From assembly GCF_010731895.1 (NCBI RefSeq), contig NZ_AP022596.1:868001-932000 (forward strand): 64,000 nt of DNA, in the 5' to 3' direction. Every line of letters begins with the position of its first letter. Within the stretch, counting starts at the first letter, position 1. The notes under the pieces are model-generated. The model made no database searches. It saw only the letters and a program-made list of their open reading frames with translations, and was not told the origin of the DNA. Positions 16,268-25,800 of this stretch are shown one piece after another. A program made the position numbers and the translations under genes. Origin of the DNA: Mycolicibacterium helvum. Lineage in GTDB: Bacteria; Actinomycetota; Actinomycetes; Mycobacteriales; Mycobacteriaceae.

Positions 16268-17148
16268 CGATCCCAGTGAATCTGACCCAAGTCACCGAAC
16301 AGCCCCCACGCGTACGAGCGCTGCGGCGTGCTCTCGGATCTCTCAGCGATACCGTGAGCCCCGCCGTCGATCTCCTGCAGCCCTACGTTGAAGGCACCGA
16401 AAACCTCCCGCGCGACGGTCGCTGTCTGCTGGTGGGCAATCACACCCAGGGTGGAATGGAGGTGTTTTTGATATCCCACTTCGTCCGGCGCGCGATCGGC
16501 ACTCAAGTGCGACCACTGGCCGAACGCGGAATAGGCAAGATACGCGGACCGTTCGGCGACGTCGCCGCCGCCTTCGGCGCCGTCGTCGGCTCGCCCGAAA
16601 ACGCGCTGGAACTGATGCGGCGGGACCAGACCATCCTGGTGTTCCCCGGCGGCGGCCGTGAAATCGCCAAGTTCAAAGGCGAGGAGAACACCTTCAACTG
16701 GCGCGGCCGCTCCGGCTTTGCTCGGGTGGCCATCACGGGCGGCTATCCCATCGTGCCGGTAGGCCTGGTGGGCAGCGACGAGATGTACCACAGCCTCATC
16801 TCCCGCGACAGCAGGTTGGGTCGGCTCAGCCTGGCGGCGAGCGAGATGATCACCGGCCGTGCGGATACGCCGATGCCGCTGATGCGCGGGATCGGGCCCA
16901 CTCTGGTCCCCCGCCCGCAACGGATGTACCTGCGCTTCGGTATCCCTGTCAGCACCACCAAGCCGGCCGGCGTGTCAGACGACGACTGGGTTGCGACGGT
17001 CAAGCAGACGACGCAGACATCGTTGGAGACCACACTTTCCGATCTGCTGAAGATCCGGGCGGACGATCCCTACCGGGCGCTGAATCCGTTGGCGTGGCGG
17101 CACGCCGCGCACCCGGCGACAGAACAGCTTCCACCCGAACAGCAGTAA
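16264..17148 (+). CDS. Lysophospholipid/diacylglycerol-type acyltransferase (paralogue 2)
   Basis: 294-residue acyltransferase translationally coupled to the methyltransferase. It shares with the protein at 13743-14612 the blocks YVEGTENLPRDGRCLLVGNHT, VFPGGGREIAKFKGEENTF and LMRGIGPTLVPRPQRMYLRF. The catalytic His is in NHT near residue 60, and the usual H-x4-D Asp is again absent (NHTQGGMEVF). The divergence between the two copies suggests different acceptors or acyl donors. Start ATG 16264 is fixed by the ATGA overlap. No signal peptide is visible; it is probably a membrane-associated cytoplasmic enzyme. Confidence 0.86.
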   Translation: MTIPVNLTQVTEQPPRVRALRRALGSLSDTVSPAVDLLQPYVEGTENLPRDGRCLLVGNHTQGGMEVFLISHFVRRAIGTQVRPLAERGIGKIRGPFGDVAAAFGAVVGSPENALELMRRDQTILVFPGGGREIAKFKGEENTFNWRGRSGFARVAITGGYPIVPVGLVGSDEMYHSLISRDSRLGRLSLAASEMITGRADTPMPLMRGIGPTLVPRPQRMYLRFGIPVSTTKPAGVSDDDWVATVKQTTQTSLETTLSDLLKIRADDPYRALNPLAWRHAAHPATEQLPPEQQ

Positions 17149-17186
17149 CACCCGGCCACCACATCCGTTCCGCGGAAACCCTTCTC

Positions 17187-17200
17187 TGACAGCGCTGTCG
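17187..17200 (+). promoter_or_regulatory. LacI-type operator upstream of the GH27 gene
   Basis: TGACAGCGCTGTCG contains the perfect palindrome GACAGCGCTGTC with a central CG, the pattern of LacI/GalR-family operators. It lies 74 nt before the glycosidase start. No LacI-family gene is in the window, so the regulator would act in trans. Confidence 0.55.
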
Positions 17201-17273
17201 GGAACCATCTGGCAACAGGCGACACCGCCAGAACCCTCACCACGTTCTCGTCATCGAAAACAGGAGATCGAGC

Positions 17274-18650
17274 TTGCGCCACCTGCTCTGCGTGATCAGT
17301 GCCGCGACCGCCGTCCTTTCGGCGTGCTCGCCCACCACCACCGTCAACCGTGCCACGCCACCATTGCCTCCCCCGATGGGGTGGAATTCATGGAACTCCG
17401 GCATGGAACTCAATGAGAGCGCGGTGCGGGACACCATCGACGCCATGGTGTCCTCGGGCATGCGTGATGCGGGCTACCAATACGTTAACCTCGACGCAGG
17501 CTGGGCTGCCCCGTTTCGAACGTCGAGCGGTGAACTGATAGCCGATCCGGACCGCTTTCCACATGGTGTCAAGCCACTCGCGGACTACGCACACCAGCGG
17601 GGGTTGCAGTTTGGCCTGTACAACAGTCCATTCAACCAGACCTGTGGGCAGGATCCCCGTATCGGCAGTTTCGGTCACGAAAAGCGTGACGCTGCAACCT
17701 TCGCCGACTGGGGTATCGACTATCTCAAGTACGACTGGTGCCGCGAGGACCCCGACCACGACGCGCAGGTTCGCGCATTCAGCGCAATGGGTGAGGCGCT
17801 GCGGAACAGCGGGAGACGCATCGTCTACAGCATCAACCCCAACAGCTCGAACGATCCCGCCGCCGGCGGCCGGTTCGATTGGTCGGGCATCGCCGACGTG
17901 GTACGGACATCCGGGGATCTGGTGCCGGTGTGGCTCAGTGTGCTACCGACACAAGGCCCCGGCGACCCATTCGTCAGCGGCCTCTTCAAGGGTGTGCCCG
18001 ACCAATTCGCCAGCGCAGCAACAGTTCCTGCCCGGTCCGGCTACCGCGGCGATCCGGACATGCTGGTCGTCGGAGTGACGTGGAGCGAGTTTTACCTCAA
18101 CCATATGGATTTGCTGCGCCAGGCCGTTCGGTCCAGGTCTCTGACCCCCGAGCAACTCGTCCAGTTCGAACCCGCACTTGCACTCCCCGAGCAGACCATG
18201 CAGCAGATCGCCACTACCCAGCCCAGCCTGACCGACGATGAGCAACGCAGTCATTTTTCCCTGTGGGCGATGCTGGCCGCGCCATTGATCGCCGGTAACG
18301 ATCTGCGCTCGATGTCGGCGACCACGCTATCGATCCTGACCAACCGTGAGGTCATCGCCGTCGACCAGGATCCGCTGTTCCGTAAGGCTCATGCGATCGG
18401 CGGCGACCGACGTATCTGGGCCAAACCGATGGCCGATGGTTCGGTGACCGTCGCATTGTTCAACACCTCGAATGCCACCGCCGACCTGTCGACGACGGCC
18501 AGCGAAGTCGGCCTGCCATCCGCGCAGTGTTACACCGCGCGCGATCTGTGGGCTCATACCAGCGAAACGACCACGGGCACACTGGAAGCGCAATCGCTGG
18601 CGCCCCATGCCGTTCGATTACTGCGGGTGAGCGGCGGGTGCCGATCGTGA
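17274..18650 (+). CDS. GH27 family glycoside hydrolase lipoprotein (alpha-galactosidase-like)
   Basis: 458-residue exported lipoprotein. The signal peptide ends in lipobox LSAC with C18 as lipidation site. The catalytic barrel begins PPMGWNSWNSGMELNES (33-49). The nucleophile is D154 in YLKYDWC, and the likely acid/base is D215 in RTSGDL. The family motif GDPDMLVVG follows at 259-267, and a beta-sandwich ends the protein. GH27 retaining enzymes remove alpha-galactosyl or related units such as beta-L-arabinopyranosyl. The TTG start was chosen for its position after CAGGAG and before the signal peptide. Being surface-bound with a LacI-type operator upstream, it likely scavenges a plant or host glycan; the exact sugar is open. 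Confidence 0.88.
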   Translation: MRHLLCVISAATAVLSACSPTTTVNRATPPLPPPMGWNSWNSGMELNESAVRDTIDAMVSSGMRDAGYQYVNLDAGWAAPFRTSSGELIADPDRFPHGVKPLADYAHQRGLQFGLYNSPFNQTCGQDPRIGSFGHEKRDAATFADWGIDYLKYDWCREDPDHDAQVRAFSAMGEALRNSGRRIVYSINPNSSNDPAAGGRFDWSGIADVVRTSGDLVPVWLSVLPTQGPGDPFVSGLFKGVPDQFASAATVPARSGYRGDPDMLVVGVTWSEFYLNHMDLLRQAVRSRSLTPEQLVQFEPALALPEQTMQQIATTQPSLTDDEQRSHFSLWAMLAAPLIAGNDLRSMSATTLSILTNREVIAVDQDPLFRKAHAIGGDRRIWAKPMADGSVTVALFNTSNATADLSTTASEVGLPSAQCYTARDLWAHTSETTTGTLEAQSLAPHAVRLLRVSGGCRS

Positions 18651-18705
18651 GCGGCCCTTCCGCAATACCCGTCGACGGCGGTCATCTGATCGCAGCGGAG
18701 GCCGG

Positions 18706-19305
18706 ATGTTCCCGCTAGACCATCTCCCCCAGCTGCCCAACGGCCCACTGCTGTACCTGGTTTTGGCGGCCATCGTCATCGGCTCCTCGATTCCGGCCCT
18801 CGCCTTGGTGTTTACGGCCGAACCATTCCTGATGGCCGTGGTCATTCTCGCCGGTGCCGGGCACCCGTCGATCTCGGCACTGCTGGCCGTGACGGTCGGC
18901 GGAGCGGTGCTGGGCGATGTGCTCGGCTACCTCCTTGGCTGGACGCTCGGTCCCAAACTGTCGGGAAGTAGGCTCGGCCGCCGTTCGCGTAAGCAGGTGC
19001 ACGGCGCGCAGCGCCATGTGCGGCGTCGGGGAGCGCTGGGCGCGCTCGTGGTGCAGCGCTGGGTGCCGCCGACCAGAGGCGTGGTGCCTGCCCTGCTGGG
19101 CAGCGTACGACACCCCTTCGGCCAGTTCGTGATCTGCTCCACCGCCGCCGCCACGCTATGGGCAGTTGTCATCGTCATCGGGACGCACGTCGCTGGCCCT
19201 ACCCTGGTGCTGGCCATCCCGACCGTACTGCTGATCCCGGTGGTGATCCGGGTGGTCCAGCGCCTCGTGCGCCGGCTGCGCGACCGCCGCCGGCAGCCGG
19301 CCTAG
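18706..19305 (+). CDS. VTT/DedA-like membrane protein
   Basis: 199-residue integral membrane protein with about four or five hydrophobic segments (around residues 16-34, 40-70, 145-165 and 168-185) and a strongly basic C-terminal tail. The central part GDVLGYLLGWTLG and the arginine-rich VQRWVPPTRGVVPALLGS resemble the VTT (SNARE-associated/DedA) domain, linked in other bacteria to lipid scrambling and membrane homeostasis. The start is 55 nt after the GH27 stop on the same strand, so co-transcription is possible. It overlaps the end of the convergent acyltransferase by 4 bp. Function is only inferred from the domain. Confidence 0.75.
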   Translation: MFPLDHLPQLPNGPLLYLVLAAIVIGSSIPALALVFTAEPFLMAVVILAGAGHPSISALLAVTVGGAVLGDVLGYLLGWTLGPKLSGSRLGRRSRKQVHGAQRHVRRRGALGALVVQRWVPPTRGVVPALLGSVRHPFGQFVICSTAAATLWAVVIVIGTHVAGPTLVLAIPTVLLIPVVIRVVQRLVRRLRDRRRQPA

Positions 19306-20441
19306 CTGCGCACCCGGGTGAACCGGTGCAACACCCAGGCCACCGGGATCGTCATCACCAACGTGACGACGAACAGCGCCGGCGCCGAGCCGGTGTATAC
19401 CCGCCAACGCAATACCTCGACCATGGCGATCTCCATCACGACGAGGTGAACCAAGAAGATCTCGTAGGAGATTTCGCCAAGCCACACCATCGGCCGGCTA
19501 GCCAGCGCCCACGCGTACCAGCCCCGGTTGCCCAGCGCGAGCGGCGCGACCATCAGCGTCGCGATCGCAGCGTACGAGCCGGTTTTGACCAATGCCTCGG
19601 TCAGCCCTGTCGGTGACGTGGTCGGCTCGCCGGCGATCGGCGTCGACACGATCACGAAGCTGACAACTGCCAGCGCCACGGCGATGAATCCGTAGACCCG
19701 AACTCCCATGGCCTGCAACACCGTCAGTAACATGCCACCGACGAACCAGGCCAGATACCCCGGCAGCCACAGCCGGGCACCGCTGGGAAGGAAGTCCGTC
19801 GTGTGCACCAGTACCATCCAGGCCGGGCTGAGCAGCGCCAGCACCACCAGCCCGGTCAGCAACAGTCTGGGCCGCCACCGTCGCCGGCAGATCACCACGA
19901 GCAGCAGCCAGGCCAGCACTGGCAACGCAACGTAGAACGCCACCTCCACTGCCAGGCTCCACATCTGCGTAAGTCCTTGGTGCAGATACCCATTGAACAT
20001 GTAGTTGTCGGTGTAGATCTGGGTCAGCGTCAGGTTGCGCAGCAGGCCGATCCAGGTGTGACCGGGATTGGGCCCCCCGTCACGAAAGTGGTAGATCAGG
20101 TATGCCGCCAGCACGGTGACGACGTAGGCCGGCATGATGCGCCGCACCCGGTGCCAGGCGTAGCGGCGCACCGACGGACCGGTCCGCCCGCTGGCGGCGG
20201 CCCGGACCCAGGGCCCGAACAACAGATAACCCGACAGCACGAAGAAGATCGGCACACCGATCTCCATACGCGAATACACCAAGCCCACGAAGCCGTGCGT
20301 GTACTTGCCGGTGGTGTAGGCCGCGTGGGTGCCCAGCACCAGCAGCGCGGCGACCGCGCGAATACCGGTCAGTGAGGCGACCCGGTCCACACCCGAAACT
20401 GCTTCCAGTCCGCCTTGGTCGACCTGACTGGACGCGGTCAT
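19302..20441 (-). CDS. Acyltransferase 3 (OafA/NodX-type) membrane protein
   Basis: 379-residue polytopic membrane protein of the acyltransferase 3 family, which moves acyl groups onto extracytoplasmic sugars. It begins after a short cytoplasmic N-terminus with the family block RVASLTGIRAVAALLVLGTHA (residues 20-40, His at the end of TM1). Then come IGVPIFFVLSGYLLF, a conserved arginine-rich RYAWHRVRRIMPAY, and about ten hydrophobic helices. It corresponds to Rv1254. Its start overlaps the deaD stop by 4 bp, so it is downstream in the same operon. The acceptor, for example a glycolipid or arabinogalactan, is unknown. Confidence 0.9.
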   Translation of the reverse strand: MTASSQVDQGGLEAVSGVDRVASLTGIRAVAALLVLGTHAAYTTGKYTHGFVGLVYSRMEIGVPIFFVLSGYLLFGPWVRAAASGRTGPSVRRYAWHRVRRIMPAYVVTVLAAYLIYHFRDGGPNPGHTWIGLLRNLTLTQIYTDNYMFNGYLHQGLTQMWSLAVEVAFYVALPVLAWLLLVVICRRRWRPRLLLTGLVVLALLSPAWMVLVHTTDFLPSGARLWLPGYLAWFVGGMLLTVLQAMGVRVYGFIAVALAVVSFVIVSTPIAGEPTTSPTGLTEALVKTGSYAAIATLMVAPLALGNRGWYAWALASRPMVWLGEISYEIFLVHLVVMEIAMVEVLRWRVYTGSAPALFVVTLVMTIPVAWVLHRFTRVRS

Positions 20442-22123
20442 CGGCTCGTGCGCCGGGGCTTCCCGCCGGAGGGACGTGAGTCGTATCGAGGGCTGCCGCG
20501 GTCGGGCTTCAGGTCGATCAACACCCCGGAAATCCGGGTCTTCTCAAGGGCTTTCAGCGTCTGCTTGGACAGCGTCGCCGGCAGCTCGACCAACGAGAAA
20601 TCACTCTTGATGGTGATATGCCCGAAATCGCTTCGGTGCAGCCCACCCTCGTTGGCCAGCGCCCCGACGATCGAGCCGGGCCCGACCTTGTGCTTCTTGC
20701 CGACCGCGATGCGATAGGTCGCCAGGTCGTCGCGGGTCTTACGCGGCGCACGTTCCCGCTCGTCGCGGTCGGGACGCTCCCTGCGCTTCTCCGGCGGCGG
20801 CTCGGTCATCAGGAATTCCGCACCATCACGACTCTGTAGCGCCAGCGCCGCAGCGATATCGGCCATCGGCACATCGTTATCGCGCTCGTAGTCCTCGATG
20901 AGGCGACGGAACATGTCGAAGCCTGGCGCGTTCAGCGCCTCGGTGATCGAATCCTGGAACTTGGCGACCCGCTGGGCGTTGACGTCTTCGACACTGGGCA
21001 GCTGGTCTTCGGTGACCGGCTGTCGAGTGACCTTCTCGATCGACTTCAGCAGATGGCGTTCCCGCGGCGAGACGAACAGCAGCGCGGTTCCCGATCGCCC
21101 GGCTCGCCCGGTACGTCCGATGCGGTGCACATAGGACTCCGGGTCGTGCGGAATGTCGTAGTTCAGCACGTGCGAAATGCGTTCGACGTCCAGGCCGCGT
21201 GCGGCGACGTCAGTGGCGACCAGGATGTCGATCGATCCGCTCTTGAGCGCTGCGATGGTCCGCTCTCGAAGCGCCTGCGGGATATCGCCGTTGATGGCCG
21301 AGGCGGCGAACCCCCGGGCTCGCAGCTTCTCGGCGACCTCTTCGGTGGCCTGCTTGGTCCGGACGAACACGATCATCGCTTCGAACGGTTCCACCTCGAG
21401 CAAACGGGTCAGGGCGTCCATCTTCCGCGGCCCGGCGACCTGGATATAACGCTGGGTGATGTTCTCGGCGGTGGCGGTCTTCGACTTGACCGCCACCTCG
21501 ACGGCGTCGTGCAGGTATTTGGAAGTGATCTTGCGGATCGCTGGCGGCATGGTCGCCGAGAACAGCGCCACTTGCTTGTACTCCGGGGTATCGGCCAGGA
21601 TCCGCTCGACGTCCTCGGCGAACCCCATCTGCAGCATCTCGTCGGCCTCGTCGAGCACCAGGTAATCCAGGTGCGACAAGTCCAGGCTGCCCTTTTCCAG
21701 GTGATCGATGACACGCCCAGGCGTTCCGACGACGACCTGTGCGCCGCGCTTGAGGCCGGTCAGCTGCGGGACGTAGGAGGAGCCGCCGTAGATCGGCAGC
21801 ACATTGATGTTTCGGTGCGCGCCGTAGCGGCTGAACGCCTCGGCGACCTGCAGGGCCAGCTCACGCGTCGGGGCGAGCACCAGCGCCTGAGTGGCACGGC
21901 TGGTCGGGTCGATTTTGGACAGGATCGGGATCGCGAACGCCGCGGTCTTACCGGTGCCGGTCTGGGCCAGACCGACCACGTCGGACCCTGCCAGCAGCGC
22001 AGGAATGGTTGCCGCCTGGATAGCCGAGGGCGTTTCGTAGCCGACGTCGGCTACGGCCTGCAGCACCGCTGGGTGGATCTGCAGGTCGGCGAAGGTTTGG
22101 GGGACGTCTTCCGGGGATGTCAT
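20438..22123 (-). CDS. deaD: DEAD-box RNA helicase DeaD/CsdA
   Basis: 561-residue ATP-dependent RNA helicase. Motifs in order: Q motif near residue 20, Walker A AQTGTGKT (about 53-60), PTRELA, DEAD in VLDEADEML, SAT in LFSATMP, and HRIGRTGRAG near 330. The C-terminal DbpA-like RNA-binding domain (YRIAVGKKHKVGPGSIVGAL...) follows a charged linker PPEKRRERPDRDERER. DeaD proteins unwind structured RNA in ribosome assembly and the cold response. Homologous to Rv1253. It is divergent from lprE, with only about 70 bp between the two starts. Confidence 0.95.
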   Translation of the reverse strand: MTSPEDVPQTFADLQIHPAVLQAVADVGYETPSAIQAATIPALLAGSDVVGLAQTGTGKTAAFAIPILSKIDPTSRATQALVLAPTRELALQVAEAFSRYGAHRNINVLPIYGGSSYVPQLTGLKRGAQVVVGTPGRVIDHLEKGSLDLSHLDYLVLDEADEMLQMGFAEDVERILADTPEYKQVALFSATMPPAIRKITSKYLHDAVEVAVKSKTATAENITQRYIQVAGPRKMDALTRLLEVEPFEAMIVFVRTKQATEEVAEKLRARGFAASAINGDIPQALRERTIAALKSGSIDILVATDVAARGLDVERISHVLNYDIPHDPESYVHRIGRTGRAGRSGTALLFVSPRERHLLKSIEKVTRQPVTEDQLPSVEDVNAQRVAKFQDSITEALNAPGFDMFRRLIEDYERDNDVPMADIAAALALQSRDGAEFLMTEPPPEKRRERPDRDERERAPRKTRDDLATYRIAVGKKHKVGPGSIVGALANEGGLHRSDFGHITIKSDFSLVELPATLSKQTLKALEKTRISGVLIDLKPDRGSPRYDSRPSGGKPRRTSR

Positions 22124-22181
22124 CGGATCTGCAGTCTACTGCCGCAGCGTGCCGTAACCCCGCTCCGCCCGGAAAGGCCGG

Positions 22182-22187
22182 TACCGT
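22182..22187 (+). promoter_or_regulatory. Leaderless -10 element of lprE
   Basis: TACCGT ends 7 nt before the GTG start of lprE, with no Shine-Dalgarno between. Confidence 0.45.
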
Positions 22188-22194
22188 CGCCCCT

Positions 22195-22782
22195 GTGTGG
22201 CATCGGCGGCCGGCGGGCAGGAGCGAAGCGACCCGGGGATTAAGGCTAAGTGTCGCAGCGGCGGGAGCCGTGCTCGTCGCCGCGCTCGCGGGCTGCAGTT
22301 CAGGCGACTCGACGGTCGCCAAAACACCGCAGCCGACGACAACCGCGGTCACCACCACCGAGGCTCCCCCGCCGCCACCGCCTCCGTCGACCACCACACC
22401 GCCGCCGCCGGACCCGTGCGCGGTGAATCTGGCCGCACCGACCATCGCGCAGACCGTCTCCGATCTTCCGCGCGACCCGCGCAGCGGGCAGGCCTGGAAC
22501 CCCGAACCGATAGCCGGGAACTACAACGAGTGCGCGCAGCTGTCCGCGATCATCATCAAGGCCAATACGAACGCCGACAACCCCAACACCCGCGCAGTGA
22601 TGTTCCACCTCGGCAAGTACATCCCGACCGGCGTGCCCGACACGTACGGCTTCAACGGCGTCGACACCACCCAAAGCACCGGCGACACCGTCGCGCTGGC
22701 CTACCTCAACGGCCTTGGCATGCAGAGCGTGGTGAAGTTCCGCTGGAACGGCAATGGGGTCGAGCTGATCGGCAACGGCTGA
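22195..22782 (+). CDS. lprE: Lipoprotein LprE
   Basis: 195-residue secreted lipoprotein. The signal peptide ends in lipobox LAGC with C34. A Pro/Thr-rich linker (TTTEAPPPPPPPSTTT, about residues 50-72) leads to a globular domain nearly identical in wording to mycobacterial LprE (DPCAVNLAAPTIAQTVSDLPRDPRSGQAWNPEPIAGNYNECAQLSA). Two cysteines in that domain may pair. It matches Rv1252c. GTG 22195 was chosen because it lies 7 nt after TACCGT; the frame upstream to 22117 overlaps deaD. LprE is implicated in host interaction in M. tuberculosis, but its molecular role is not established. Confidence 0.9.
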   Translation: MWHRRPAGRSEATRGLRLSVAAAGAVLVAALAGCSSGDSTVAKTPQPTTTAVTTTEAPPPPPPPSTTTPPPPDPCAVNLAAPTIAQTVSDLPRDPRSGQAWNPEPIAGNYNECAQLSAIIIKANTNADNPNTRAVMFHLGKYIPTGVPDTYGFNGVDTTQSTGDTVALAYLNGLGMQSVVKFRWNGNGVELIGNG

Positions 22783-22800
22783 CCTGTCGGCGCGCGCGCC

Positions 22801-22806
22801 TACAGT
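22801..22806 (+). promoter_or_regulatory. Leaderless -10 element of the nuclease-helicase gene
   Basis: TACAGT ends 6 nt before GTG 22813, without a Shine-Dalgarno. The palindrome GGCGCGCGCGCC (22789-22800) directly precedes it and may end the lprE transcript. Confidence 0.45.
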
Positions 22807-22812
22807 AGGGCT

Positions 22813-25800
22813 GTGTTCGTCGCCGACGACCGCGTCATCTACAGCGCATCCGATCTCGCCGCGGCCGCACGCTGCGAGTATGCGCTGCTGCGCGCCTTCG
22901 ATGCCAAGCTGGGCCGCGGCCCTTCGGTGTCAGTTGCCGACGAGCTGCTGGCCCGTACCGCCGAGCTCGGCGGCCAGCATGAGGAACGCCACCTCGACGA
23001 GCTGCGCTCGATTACTGACGTCACGATCATCGGCAGGCCCGCCTACACCGTCGCCGGACTGACTGCCGCCGCGGACGCCACCCTGACTGCGGTCGAACAG
23101 CGCGCGCCCGTCATCTACCAGGCCGCGATGTTCGACGGCCGCTTCGCCGGATTCGCCGACTTCCTGGTGCTCGATGCCGACCGCTACCGGCTGCGCGACA
23201 CCAAGCTCGCCCGCTCAGTGAAGGTGGAGGCGCTGCTGCAGCTGGCCGCCTACGCCGAGACGCTGGCCGCCGCGGGTGTGGCCGTGCACGACGAGGTGGA
23301 GTTGGTGCTGGGCAACCGAACAACGCAGGCCTACCGGGTCGACGAGTTGCTGCCGGTCTATCGGTCGCGACGCACCGAACTGCAGGAGTTACTGGATCGG
23401 CACCTTGCCGGCGAAGTCGCGGTCCGGTGGGAGGACGAATCCGTGCGCGCCTGCATGCGCTGCCCGGAGTGCGAGGCGCAAGTCCGTGCGCACGACGACC
23501 TGTTGTTGGTGGCGGGCATGCGAGTCAGCCAGCGGGCCCGCCTGATCGACGCCGGCATCAGCACCGTGGCCGAGCTGGCTGCGCATGAGGGGCCCGTCCC
23601 GGACATGCCGGCCCGCGCGGTTGCCGCGCTGAGCGGACAGGCCCGGCTGCAGATCGCTCCGCGGGTGGACGGCAAGCCGCCGTTCGAGGTGGTCGACCCG
23701 CAGCCGCTGATGCTGTTGCCCGATCACGACAAGGGTGATCTGTTCTTCGATTTCGAGGGTGACCCGCTGTGGACGGCCGACGGTACCGACTGGGGCCTGG
23801 AGTACCTGTTCGGTGTGCTCGGCGCGGGTGGGGACTTCCGGCCGCTGTGGGCCCATGACCGCCGCCAGGAACGTAAGGCGCTCAAGGGTTTCCTGGATAT
23901 GGTCCGCAAGCGACGCAAGCGGTATCCGAAGATGCACATCTACCACTACGCGGCATACGAGAAGACGGCCCTGCTGCGCCTGGCCGGCCGCTACGGCGAG
24001 GGCGAGAACGAAGTCGACGATCTGCTGCGCAACGGCGTCCTGGTGGACCTGTATCCCTTTGTGCGCAAGAGTATCCGGGTCGGCACCAAGAACTACAGCC
24101 TCAAATCACTCGAGCCGTTGTACATGGATGCCGAACTACGCACCGGCGATGTCACCACCGCCACTGATTCGATCACCATGTATGCCCGCTACTGCGAGCT
24201 GCTCGCCAACGGCAACGCCGACGAGGCCGCGACCGTGCTGAAGGAGATCGAGGACTACAACCACTACGACTGTCGGTCCACCCGCAAGCTGCGGGACTGG
24301 TTGTTGCACCGCGCATTTGAAGCCGGTGTGCCACCGCTGGGCATGCAGCCGGTGCAGGACAGCGGGCAACTCGACGTCGACGACGACCTGGCGCGCACGC
24401 TAGGCACTTTCGCCGGGGACGACATCACCGCCCGTAGCCCCGAGCAGCGAGCGGTCGCGATGGTCGCGGCCGCCCGTGGGTATCACCGCCGCGAGGACAA
24501 GCCGTTCTGGTGGGGTCACTTCGACCGGCTCAACAGCTCGGTTGACGAATGGTCGGACACGCCAGGCGTTTTCCTGGCCACCCAGGCTGTAGTCGACACC
24601 GAATGGCACGTTCCGCCGCGGGCCCGCAAGCAACAGCGGCGGTTGCTGCTGACCGGTGCGATCGCCGCCGGTGAACTCGACCGTGACATGTACGCGCTGT
24701 ACAACCCGCCGACACCGGCCGGTCTGTCCGACGACCCCGAGCGACGGGCCTACGCCCCGGTGACCGTGCTCGGCTGCGACGACCCGTCGGCCCCCACCGA
24801 AGTGCTGGTGATGGAACGAGAGCCCAAGAACGGTGGGCCGTTTGACGCCGTGCCGTTCGCGCTCACCCCCGGCCCGCCGTTTGCGACCAAAGCCCTGCGC
24901 GAGTCGATCGATGCCGTCGCGGCCCAGGTCGCGGCGGGCCTGCCCGACCTGCCGTCGTCGGCCGTCGTCGACATCCTGCTGCGCCGCCCGCCACGCACGG
25001 GTGCGCTGCTGCCGCGTACCGGCGACAGCGCCGCCGACATCACCGCCGCACTGCTGGCGCTGGACTCGTCGTATGTGGCGGTGCACGGCCCGCCCGGTAC
25101 CGGCAAGACCCACACCGCTGCTCGGGTGATCGCCGACCTGGTCAACCAGCACTGCTGGCGCATCGGCGTCGTCGCACAGTCACATGCCGTGGTGGAGAAC
25201 CTATTTCGCGACATCATCAACGCCGGGGTGGATCCAGCCCTGGTGGCCAAGAAACCCAGCGGCACCGGCCCGTGGACCGATATCGACGAAAAGACCTACC
25301 CCGCGTTCATCGCCAGCAATGACGGCTGCGTAATCGGCGGCACAGCATGGGATTTCGCGAACCAGACCCGGGTTCCCCCGGGCTGCCTCGACCTGTTGGT
25401 CATCGAGGAAGCCGGCCAGTTCTGTCTGGCCAACACCATCGCCGTCGCGCGGGCGGCCACCAATCTGCTGCTCCTCGGTGACCCGCAGCAGCTGCCCCAG
25501 GTCAGCCAGGGCACCCACCCCGAGCCGGTGGACGCCTCGGCGCTGGGCTGGCTGGTCGCCGGTCACCACACGCTGCCCGAAGATCTCGGCTACTTCCTGG
25601 ACCGCTCGTACCGCATGCATCCGACAGTGTGCGCCGCAGTGTCCCGGCTGTCCTATGACAATCGACTGCACTCGGTGCAGGAGCGCACCGCAGCCCGCCA
25701 CCTCGCCGGATTCCGGCCTGGGGTGCACGTACTGACCATCGAACACGACGGCAGCTCGACGGACAGCCGCGAAGAGGCCGAGGCGATCTTGGCCGAGATC

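Noticed and set aside
22350..22420. CCG-rich repeats in lprE
   Set aside because: They encode the Pro/Thr linker of the lipoprotein and are low-complexity coding sequence, not a DNA repeat element.
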